Source of the DNA: DATBMY01 sp036554605
GTDB lineage: Bacteria; Acidobacteriota; Blastocatellia; UBA7656
Direction: 5' to 3'
DNA: 6,869 bases
NCBI GenBank assembly: GCA_036554605.1
Contig: DATBMY010000040.1
Coordinates: 1-6,869, forward strand
The position numbers and the translations under genes are program-made. Positions within the stretch are counted from its first letter, which is position 1; every line of letters begins with the position of its first letter. The notes below the pieces were generated by a model. It did not search any database. It was not told the DNA's origin and saw only the letters and a program-made list of their open reading frames with translations. Of this stretch, positions 1-5,406 are shown in pieces.

Positions 1-1
1 A

Positions 2-451
2 ATGGAGAACTCATACTTTTACGAAACAAGAGTTGGATGGATGGGGAATCGCCATGGCTATTTGCAGGCGACGGGAATGCCCATTCTTGAAGTTTCACCG
101 CCGCCGGAATTTCACGGTCAGCAGCACACGTGGACGCCCGAGCACCTGCTCGTCGCCTCAGTCGACGCCTGCTACATGTCGACCTTTACCGCAATAGCGG
201 AGGCGTCAAAACTCGATGTCATCAGCTTTACGTCAAGCGCTATTGGAAAACTCGAAAAGGTCGAACGCGGGTACGAGATCACCGAGATAATTCTCAAGCC
301 GCGGCTCGTCATCAAGTATGAATACGACACCGAGCGCGCCGAGAGGATACTGGAAAAAGCGAAGCGGAACTGCTTTATATCAAACTCTCTGAAAGCGAGC
401 GTGAAGCTTGAACCGACTATAGAGTTTGAAGAGATTTGTTCCTGCGCATGA
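2..451 (+). CDS. OsmC/Ohr-family thiol peroxidase-like protein
   Basis: A 149-residue protein of the OsmC/Ohr superfamily, small cytoplasmic proteins that usually reduce organic hydroperoxides with a pair of cysteines. The family signature is clear. A segment beginning TPEHLLVASVDAC at residues 45-57 carries Glu47 and the putative peroxidatic Cys57. A second conserved cysteine, Cys124, lies in KRNCFISNSL, as expected for the resolving residue. Length and spacing match single-domain OsmC proteins. The C-terminus adds a Cys-Ser-Cys-Ala tail (Cys146 and Cys148), not part of the core motif. The ATG is at base 2, so no ribosome binding site is visible and a start further upstream cannot be excluded, although the domain looks complete. 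The gene converges on the E1 beta gene with 12 bp between stop codons and is probably not part of that operon. Family assignment is firm; substrate is unknown, and many homologues are annotated only as OsmC family protein. Confidence 0.88.
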   Translation: MENSYFYETRVGWMGNRHGYLQATGMPILEVSPPPEFHGQQHTWTPEHLLVASVDACYMSTFTAIAEASKLDVISFTSSAIGKLEKVERGYEITEIILKPRLVIKYEYDTERAERILEKAKRNCFISNSLKASVKLEPTIEFEEICSCA

Positions 452-463
452 TGTTGCCGCGTC

Positions 464-1438
464 TCAATAATCGAGCAGCCGTCGGGCGGCGCGCGTGATC
501 TTGTCGACCGACGGCAGAATCGCCATCTCTAATGGAGGACTGAAAGGCACCGGGACATCCAGCGAAGCTACGCGCATCACCGGCGCGTCGAGATAATCGA
601 ATGCTTCTTCGGCGATGATCGCCGCTACCTCCGCTCCGAACCCGGCGGTCAGATTTGCCTCGTGAACCACAAGCGCGCGGCTCGTCTTCTTTACGCTTTC
701 GAGAAAAGTATCTTTATCGAGCGGGGCGAGCGAGCGCAGATCGATCACCTCGGCCGACACGCCCTCTCGCTCGAGGTTTCGAGCAACCTCGACGCATAAA
801 TGAACCGCCGCGCCATAGCTGATTATCGAAAGATCGCTCCCTTCGGTGCGAAGCGCCGCCACTCCCATAGGGACCACGTATTCCGCGTCCGAGACATCTT
901 CGCGATAGTGCCGGTATAGAAACTTGTTCTCGAGATAGATCACCGGGTTATTATCTCGGATCGCCGCCACAAGCAGTCCTTTCGCGTCCCTGGCCGTCGA
1001 GGGGAGCACGACCTTTAGTCCCGGCGTGTGCGCGAACCATGCTTCGGGATTCTGCGAATGATAAGGCCCGGCGTGAATGCCGCCGCCTGTCGGCCCGCGA
1101 AAGACGACCGGAACGGCGATGCCCCAGCGGTAATAGCACTTCGCGGCATAGTTGACTATCTGGTCGAATGCGCAAGCGATGAAATCTATGAACTGGAACT
1201 CGACTACGGGGCGAAAGCCCACGGTCGCCGCCGCGCAGGCCGCGCCAACGAATCCCGATTCCGAGATCGGCGTGTCGATGACCCGGTCCTCCCCAAACTC
1301 GTCGAGAAAGCCTTGAGTGATTTTGAAAGCGCCGCCGAAGACCCCTATGTCTTCGCCCAGAAGTATCACCGACTGGTCGCGGCGCATCTCGGTGCGAAGC
1401 GCGTCACTGATTGCTTGAAGGTAAGTCATCTGGGCCAT
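464..1438 (-). CDS. 2-oxoacid dehydrogenase E1 component, beta subunit
   Basis: A 324-residue E1 beta subunit of the pyruvate / branched-chain 2-oxoacid / acetoin dehydrogenase family. With the alpha subunit encoded just upstream it would form the alpha2-beta2 thiamine-diphosphate enzyme that decarboxylates a 2-oxoacid and passes the acyl group to an E2 lipoyl arm. Family marks in order are GEDIGVFGGAF (28-38), TPISE (56-60, with Glu60 as the expected cofactor-activating glutamate), a glycine-rich GPTGGGIHAG (115-124), HSQNPEAWFAHTPGLKVV (127-144), and the C-terminal transketolase domain with VIDLRSLAPLD (231-241). Length is typical. The ATG at 1438 begins MAQMTY; no strong Shine-Dalgarno is seen (a GAG lies 11 nt upstream), and a Met at codon 4 is an alternative. 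It is the last gene of the operon. No E2 or E3 gene follows, since the next gene points the other way. Substrate cannot be read from sequence; an aryl-2-oxoacid is suggested only by context. Confidence 0.93.
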   Translation of the reverse strand: MAQMTYLQAISDALRTEMRRDQSVILLGEDIGVFGGAFKITQGFLDEFGEDRVIDTPISESGFVGAACAAATVGFRPVVEFQFIDFIACAFDQIVNYAAKCYYRWGIAVPVVFRGPTGGGIHAGPYHSQNPEAWFAHTPGLKVVLPSTARDAKGLLVAAIRDNNPVIYLENKFLYRHYREDVSDAEYVVPMGVAALRTEGSDLSIISYGAAVHLCVEVARNLEREGVSAEVIDLRSLAPLDKDTFLESVKKTSRALVVHEANLTAGFGAEVAAIIAEEAFDYLDAPVMRVASLDVPVPFSPPLEMAILPSVDKITRAARRLLDY

Positions 1439-1454
1439 GATTAAAGAATCTCAC

Positions 1455-1477
1455 ATTTGAAATTTCAGATTTCAAAT
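1455..1477. repeat. AT-rich perfect inverted repeat between the E1 genes
   Basis: A 9 bp perfect inverted repeat, ATTTGAAAT (1455-1463) and ATTTCAAAT (1469-1477), separated by five bases. It fills most of the 42 bp gap between the stop of E1 alpha and the start of E1 beta, and the gap is strikingly AT-rich next to the GC-rich genes on both sides. In the mRNA it would form a weak hairpin just before the E1 beta start. No run of U follows it, so it is not a normal intrinsic terminator. It may be an interspersed palindromic repeat or a translational or RNA-processing element. Confidence 0.6.
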
Positions 1478-1480
1478 CAA

Positions 1481-2629
1481 TTAAAAGTGGCCGCCGTCTT
1501 GTCTTTCTTTTGCATCCATCAGCGATGGTATGGCGGGCCGCTCTATCGGCTCATAGACAGCGCGCTTCTCATCAGGCTTCGGGTCGTGCGGCGACGGCGC
1601 GAAGAGCCTTTCGGTAACCGTCTCGGGCCTTGGGAAGGGAAGCGATTCGGCGTAGCTCACCGCTTCATCAACCTGTCGCGCGGCCACCTGGTCTATTCGC
1701 GCCAGCAAGCCCGGCAAAATCTTTGCCCGCTCGACAAGCCATCGCCAGTACATCTTTAAAGGATCGCGCGCTTCCCAGAACTGTCGTATCTCCGCGCTGA
1801 CATAGCCGCAATCGTCGTGCTCGCCGTGGCCGCGCTGGCGAAAAGTCTTGAACTCTATGAGCGCGGGGCCGCGCCCGCTTCGCGCATGCTCAATCCCACG
1901 TCGCGCGGCCTCGATGACCGTGAAAAGATCATTGCCGAAAGCGGTCTCGGCATAGATATTGAACGCGGGCGCGCGGTCGGCCACGTTCTTGACAGGCATC
2001 TGTTTTGCGCACGGGGTCGAGTAGGCGAACTGGTTTACTTCGCATACGATCACGAGCGGAAGCTTATGTATCGCGGCGAAGTTCAGCCCCTCATAAAAAT
2101 CCCCGGGGCTGGTCGCGCCGTCGCCGGTGAAGGCCAGACATATATTCGGCTGACCTCTTAACTTGAAGGCAAGCGCAAAGCCCGCGCCGCTCGGGATCCA
2201 TGAAGCCATCGAGCCGTTGTGATAAGGCGCTATCCCGTAATTCTCGATATCAGCCAGAAACAGCCCTAGCTCCCGGCCGCGCGAAGGCGGCTGGTCCTTG
2301 CCGAACCACCGGGCCAGCACGTGCTTCGGCTCTACGCCGCGATAAAACCACGCGGATAAGTTGCGGGCAACCGTAGTAAAGAGATCGCCTTTTTCAAGCA
2401 GGCTCGCCGCGCCAACCGAAGTCGCTTCCTGCCCCATCCCTAAATAAACCGCGCCGAATATTTTGCCCTGCCTGTAGAGCGCGGCGAGCTTCTCTTCGAA
2501 AGTTCTCGCGAGCCGCATCGCGCTATACATTCTGAGCAATTGCTCGTCGTTGTACGGCAGGTCGCCCGGGTCAGCCTTTATCTCTTCCGGAAAATCGGGC
2601 AGCTCAACGAGTGGCGCGGTCTGAGTCAT
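1481..2629 (-). CDS. 2-oxoacid dehydrogenase E1 component, alpha subunit
   Basis: A 382-residue E1 alpha subunit, partner of the beta subunit downstream, in a TPP-dependent 2-oxoacid dehydrogenase complex. The thiamine-diphosphate motif runs from GDGATSPGDFYEG (169-181) to CEVNQFAYSTP (196-206). Asp170 and Asn199 are placed to hold the magnesium ion; the first Asn of the usual Asn-Asn pair is Val198. An HNGSMASWIPSGAGFALAFK segment (137-156) and the active-site loop RQRGHGEHDD (264-273) are also typical. The 20-odd N-terminal residues and the tail after about residue 340 are less conserved. I chose the ATG at 2629 (MTQTAPLVEL) because GGAAGG sits 8 nt upstream. A GTG at 2677 or ATG at 2674 would add 15-16 residues that do not look like the family. 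The gene overlaps the upstream reductase gene by 26 bp, indicating coupling. It most resembles branched-chain or generic 2-oxoacid dehydrogenase alpha subunits; the true substrate is open. Confidence 0.92.
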   Translation of the reverse strand: MTQTAPLVELPDFPEEIKADPGDLPYNDEQLLRMYSAMRLARTFEEKLAALYRQGKIFGAVYLGMGQEATSVGAASLLEKGDLFTTVARNLSAWFYRGVEPKHVLARWFGKDQPPSRGRELGLFLADIENYGIAPYHNGSMASWIPSGAGFALAFKLRGQPNICLAFTGDGATSPGDFYEGLNFAAIHKLPLVIVCEVNQFAYSTPCAKQMPVKNVADRAPAFNIYAETAFGNDLFTVIEAARRGIEHARSGRGPALIEFKTFRQRGHGEHDDCGYVSAEIRQFWEARDPLKMYWRWLVERAKILPGLLARIDQVAARQVDEAVSYAESLPFPRPETVTERLFAPSPHDPKPDEKRAVYEPIERPAIPSLMDAKERQDGGHF

Positions 2630-4106
2630 CTTCCCATCCTTCCCATTTCGGAGGCACAAGCCTTCGACGGCCATCACTGCTGAGTGTTATTTCCGGCTCG
2701 TCCAGATGCTCGCGATCCCATAGCTTGCAGGTAACCTGCTTATGCATCTGGTCGAGCCCTTCGCAATAATTGGTAAATACGCAGCGACGAACCTCATTGC
2801 CCCGGCCGAGGCGCGTCTTCAAGAACCAGTCAGGGTCGGCCAGCGACTGCCGGGCCGCCGCGATTATGTCGGCTTCGCCCCTCTCGAGAATTGCCTCGGC
2901 CATCTCGAACGTAGAAATGCCGCCCGAAGTGACTACGGGCGTCGCAAGCCCCGATTGGTTCACCGCTGCTTTAATCGCCGCCGCAAGCGGCACGTTTCGC
3001 CCGAACGGGCCGCGCGCGTCTGAAAGCACCGTGGGCATGCATTCATAGCCGCTCGGCCCCGTGTAAGGATAGACGGCGTGACCGACCTTGGGCTGCTTCG
3101 CATCGTCGAACTTGCCGCCTTTGGATACGGACAGGTAATCGAATCCCGCGCGCGCGAACTCTACGCCGAAATATACGGCGTCCTCAAGATGAGAGCCGCC
3201 TTCGATGGCCTCGTCGCCGAGGAAGCGAACCCCAACCGCGTAATCGCCGCCTACCGTGTGACGCACCGCCCGGTAGACTTCCAGCGGCAATCGCACGCGC
3301 TGCTCGCGCCGCCCGCCGTACCCGTCCGTCCGGTTATTCTTCGCGCTAAGAAACGAGGCCATCGTGTAGGCGTGAGCATAATGAAGCTCGACCCCGTCAA
3401 AGCCGGCCTCGCGCGACCTCAGCGCCGCCGCCGCGAATATCTCGGGCAACACGTCGGGCAGTTCCTTTATGTGCGGCAGCTCCACATCGGTCACGCGCTC
3501 GCGGTATCCGAACCGCAGCGATTCAAGCTCGCGCTCGGTCAAGACTTTATCTAATATCTCGTCTTCGGCCTGGTATAGAAAAGCGCGCACATCGGCGTCG
3601 TCTTTCGTGAGCCACGTTTGATCGGCGGTTTGCTTTGCGAGCCGCTCGCGATGACCGGTCGTCAGCCGCAGAAAGCGGGCGAAGAATTTATCCTTCGGCG
3701 GGCGCCGCTTCACGGTCAGAAAATCGATTATCTGTATAAAGAGGCGCGTGTGACCCCGGCTCTCGCGCCGCACCGTTTCAACAAGCTCGCGAAGACCGGG
3801 GAGAAACCTGTCATGCCCTATGCGCAGAAGCGGGCCGCTCGGTATGTCGCGAATTCCGGTCGCTTCCACGACTATCGCGCCGGGCCTACCGGCCGCGAAC
3901 CGCCCGTACCAGTCGAGTATGTTCTGCGTCACGAATCCTTCTTCGGTCGCGCGCCACGGGACCATCGCGGGCACCCATGTGCGGCTTTCGAGCGTGACCG
4001 GCCCGACCTGTATGGGGCTGAAAAGCAGAGAGCGCTCGGCCTCTTGTTCGCCGGGCCAGCGGGCCTCGGGGAGCGCATGTCGTATGGGGTTCTCGGGATA
4101 CCGCAT
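2604..4106 (-). CDS. Old Yellow Enzyme-type NADH:flavin oxidoreductase
   Basis: A 500-residue FMN TIM-barrel protein of the Old Yellow Enzyme / 2,4-dienoyl-CoA reductase family, expected to reduce a C=C or ring bond of a cytoplasmic substrate. The barrel starts with LLFSPIQVGPVTLESRTWVPAM (28-48). Substrate-side histidines are His242 and His245 in LHYAHAY, followed by FLSAKNNRTDGYGG (252-265). The phosphate-binding strand is TSGGIST (393-399), then ARQSLADPDW (418-427). Unusual points: the common HxGR after Gln125 is missing; the stretch at about 126-215 is longer and more charged than usual; and the cysteine cluster is C442-x5-C448-x11-C460, not the four-cysteine Fe-S pattern of dienoyl-CoA reductases. 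The C-terminal nucleotide-binding domain of those enzymes is absent. The ATG at 4106 follows the monooxygenase stop by 16 bp; an ATG at 4154 would add 16 residues and overlap that gene by 32 bp. Neither has a good ribosome binding site. Context suggests it reduces the monooxygenase product. Confidence 0.87.
   Translation of the reverse strand: MRYPENPIRHALPEARWPGEQEAERSLLFSPIQVGPVTLESRTWVPAMVPWRATEEGFVTQNILDWYGRFAAGRPGAIVVEATGIRDIPSGPLLRIGHDRFLPGLRELVETVRRESRGHTRLFIQIIDFLTVKRRPPKDKFFARFLRLTTGHRERLAKQTADQTWLTKDDADVRAFLYQAEDEILDKVLTERELESLRFGYRERVTDVELPHIKELPDVLPEIFAAAALRSREAGFDGVELHYAHAYTMASFLSAKNNRTDGYGGRREQRVRLPLEVYRAVRHTVGGDYAVGVRFLGDEAIEGGSHLEDAVYFGVEFARAGFDYLSVSKGGKFDDAKQPKVGHAVYPYTGPSGYECMPTVLSDARGPFGRNVPLAAAIKAAVNQSGLATPVVTSGGISTFEMAEAILERGEADIIAAARQSLADPDWFLKTRLGRGNEVRRCVFTNYCEGLDQMHKQVTCKLWDREHLDEPEITLSSDGRRRLVPPKWEGWEDDSDRATR
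2638..2643 (-). promoter_or_regulatory. Ribosome binding site fixing the E1 alpha start
   Basis: On the - strand this reads GGAAGG, 8 nt before the ATG at 2629 and inside the end of the reductase gene. It is the best Shine-Dalgarno near the candidate starts and is the reason for preferring 2629 over the GTG at 2677. Confidence 0.6.
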
Positions 4107-4122
4107 ATAAAAGATAATCGTA

Positions 4123-5262
4123 TTAACTTCCCGCGGATTCGCGCCAGCGGTCATAGGCCGCGATAAACTCGGGGTCGCGCCTCTTTAGCTTTTCGTAATC
4201 TATCTTCTTGCTCCGGGTCATAAGCTTATATGCAAACGGCATGGGATCGAGGTGCATATCCTCTTCGGCATTCTCGAACATCAACAGGCTTGAGAATGCG
4301 GCCTCCTGGTACTCGTCAATTACAGGTTTGCGCCCGCGCTGAAACTCTTCGAGCGCGCTTTCAACAACCGCGCTCGACTTGAAGCAACCGGCCAGCGCTA
4401 TGGAATCCTCAAGCGCAAGCTTCGTGCCGGACCCTATGGAGAAGTGCGCCGTGTGCAAGGCATCGCCCAGCAGCACTACGTTCTTGTAATGCCATTGCCG
4501 GTTTTTTATAAGAGGAAAATTGAGCCATTTTACAAAATTATTCGAAAGCAAAGCATGGCCGCCGAGGTCCTCTTTGAAAACGCCGGCCAGATACCGGCAG
4601 GTCTCTTCATCCGACATGCTATGAAAACCGGCGCGCTCCCAGGTCTGCTGACCGCATTCGACTATGAAAGTGCTCGTCGCCGCGTCGAACTTGTAGGAAT
4701 GAGCGATGAAGAGCCCGGCCTCCGATTCGCGGAACGTGAGCGTCAGGCCATGAAATAGCTGCCGGGTGCCAAGCCAGATGTATTTGTTCTTGCGCATGTC
4801 GACCGACGGCTCGAAGCGCTCGGCGTATGCGCGGCGCACGAGGCTGTTCGCCCCATCCGCTCCGACGAGTAGGTCCGTGTCCTCAACCTCTTGCACATCG
4901 CTCACGTTGCTATGAAAACGTAGGTCGACGCCGAGCGCGCGGCATCGCGCCTGCAATATGTTTAAAAACTTGAGCCGCGCGATGCCCGAGAAGCGGTTGC
5001 CGCGGATGCTGACCTTCTGGCCCCTGTGCACTATGTCGACGTTATCCCAGGTTTGACACGCGCGCGTAATCTCCGAAAAAGACTCTTCGTCGTTATCGCT
5101 CAGATAAGAGAATGTCTGGTCCGAAAAGACTATGCCCCAGCCGAACGTGTCATTCGGCCCGTCACGCTCAAGCACGGTAACGGAGTGCGAAGAGTCCAGC
5201 TTCTTCATCAGGATGGCAAAGTAAAGCCCCGCCGGACCGCCGCCTACGATAGTGATCTTCAT
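4123..5262 (-). CDS. FAD monooxygenase, aminobenzoyl-CoA / salicylyl-CoA hydroxylase type
   Basis: A 379-residue group A flavoprotein monooxygenase. The N-terminus MKITIVGGGPAGLYFAILMK carries the FAD dinucleotide motif (GGGPAG, 7-12), with Glu32-Arg33 for the ribose, then DTFGWGIVFSDQT (38-50). The NAD(P)H/FAD DG motif is LLVGADGANSLVR (131-143) and the GD motif is VVLLGDALHTAHFSIGSGTKLALED (262-286). The DTFGWGxVFSDQT and HFSIGSGTKLALED segments recall, from memory, the N-terminal half of the fused 2-aminobenzoyl-CoA monooxygenase/reductase and salicylyl-CoA 5-hydroxylase. Here the protein stops after the monooxygenase domain and the reductase is a separate gene. The ATG at 5262 is preferred: the flavin motif begins there and GAGAG lies 8 nt upstream. 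An ATG at 5295 would add 11 non-conserved residues and place the palindromic operator inside the coding region. Expected reaction: NAD(P)H- and O2-dependent hydroxylation of an aryl-CoA. The subfamily is fairly sure; the exact substrate is not. Confidence 0.9.
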   Translation of the reverse strand: MKITIVGGGPAGLYFAILMKKLDSSHSVTVLERDGPNDTFGWGIVFSDQTFSYLSDNDEESFSEITRACQTWDNVDIVHRGQKVSIRGNRFSGIARLKFLNILQARCRALGVDLRFHSNVSDVQEVEDTDLLVGADGANSLVRRAYAERFEPSVDMRKNKYIWLGTRQLFHGLTLTFRESEAGLFIAHSYKFDAATSTFIVECGQQTWERAGFHSMSDEETCRYLAGVFKEDLGGHALLSNNFVKWLNFPLIKNRQWHYKNVVLLGDALHTAHFSIGSGTKLALEDSIALAGCFKSSAVVESALEEFQRGRKPVIDEYQEAAFSSLLMFENAEEDMHLDPMPFAYKLMTRSKKIDYEKLKRRDPEFIAAYDRWRESAGS

Positions 5263-5268
5263 ACGTTT

Positions 5269-5288
5269 TACTCTCGTTAATGAGAGTA
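5269..5288. promoter_or_regulatory. 20 bp near-perfect palindrome, candidate repressor operator
   Basis: Arms TACTCTC (5269-5275) and GAGAGTA (5282-5288) are perfect inverted repeats. The centre also pairs at 5277/5280 and 5278/5279, so nine of ten positions per half-site are symmetric; only 5276/5281 break the dyad. It lies 7-26 bp upstream of the monooxygenase ATG and overlaps the last four bases of a candidate -10 box. Size and symmetry fit a dimeric repressor such as the MarR, TetR or GntR families; which one cannot be told, and no regulator gene is in the window. Confidence 0.55.
5271..5275 (-). promoter_or_regulatory. Ribosome binding site of the monooxygenase gene
   Basis: On the - strand this reads GAGAG, 8 nt before the ATG at 5262. 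It lies within one arm of the palindrome at 5269-5288, so if the transcript includes both arms the site could be masked by a hairpin. Confidence 0.5.
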
Positions 5289-5311
5289 TATGCAAGTTTG
5301 ATGATCGGCAA
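5285..5311 (-). promoter_or_regulatory. Candidate sigma70-like promoter for the monooxygenase-E1 genes
   Basis: On the - strand, TTGCCG (5311-5306) is followed after 15 bp by TATACT (5290-5285). The -10 box matches the consensus at five of six positions and the -35 box at four of six, but the spacer is shorter than the usual 17 bp. Transcription would start at about 5278, leaving a very short leader before the ATG at 5262. Its overlap with both dyads makes it more credible than either box alone. It would drive the monooxygenase, reductase and E1 genes independently of the transporter and cyclase genes. Confidence 0.4.
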
Positions 5312-5315
5312 CTTG
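5293..5315. promoter_or_regulatory. T-N11-A dyad, candidate LysR-type regulator site
   Basis: CAAGTT (5293-5298) and AACTTG (5310-5315) form a perfect 6 bp inverted repeat with 11 bp between them, which is the T-N11-A architecture of LysR-type regulator boxes. The site overlaps the candidate -35 box. LysR-type proteins commonly control aromatic catabolic operons, but no such gene is visible here. Confidence 0.45.
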
Positions 5316-5334
5316 AATGGCAACGCGAGAAGTG

Positions 5335-5389
5335 GCTCAGAGTCTAGCCTTCAGGTTGCGCTAAGCACGCTAGAGCGTGAACTCTGAAC
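5335..5389. repeat. Folded element with three inverted repeats, repeat-like
   Basis: In the gap just after the cyclase gene. An outer stem pairs GTTCAGAGT (5389-5381, - strand) with ACTCTGAGC (5343-5335, - strand), nine pairs with one G-U in the - strand RNA. Inside lie a tight hairpin, CACGC-TCTA-GCGTG (5379-5366), and a weaker one around AACCTGAAGGCT (5358-5347). TCTAGC and GCTAGA offer a competing pairing. The result is a three-way-junction shape. No U-run follows, so it is not a standard terminator. It could be a REP/MITE-like interspersed repeat or an RNA processing element that separates the cyclase and monooxygenase transcripts. Confidence 0.45.
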
Positions 5390-5406
5390 GCTGCCTTCTT
5401 GCCGCG

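Noticed and set aside
452..500. Possible bidirectional terminator between OsmC and E1 beta
   Set aside because: Only a 4 bp GCCG/CGGC stem inside the E1 beta coding end, with no T-run on either side; the 12 bp gap has no hairpin.
1028..1444. 138-codon open frame on the + strand, antisense to E1 beta
   Set aside because: The opposite strand encodes conserved E1 beta motifs throughout; this frame has no domain-like features.
2630..2677. Longer E1 alpha start (GTG at 2677 or ATG at 2674)
   Set aside because: The extra residues are not family-like and the overlap with the reductase gene would grow to more than 70 bp; the ATG at 2629 has GGAAGG at good spacing.
3618..4166. 182-codon open frame on the + strand, antisense to the reductase gene
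   Set aside because: It lies opposite a well-conserved OYE protein; its translation shows no recognisable motif and long antisense open frames are common in GC-rich DNA.
5263..5295. Longer monooxygenase start at 5295
   Set aside because: It adds 11 residues before the flavin motif, which normally begins at residues 2-5, and would bury the palindrome in coding sequence; the ATG at 5262 has GAGAG 8 nt upstream.
5366..5379. CACGC/GCGTG hairpin as an intrinsic terminator of the cyclase gene
   Set aside because: The stem is only 5 bp and the - strand sequence after it (CTTAGCGC) has no U-run.
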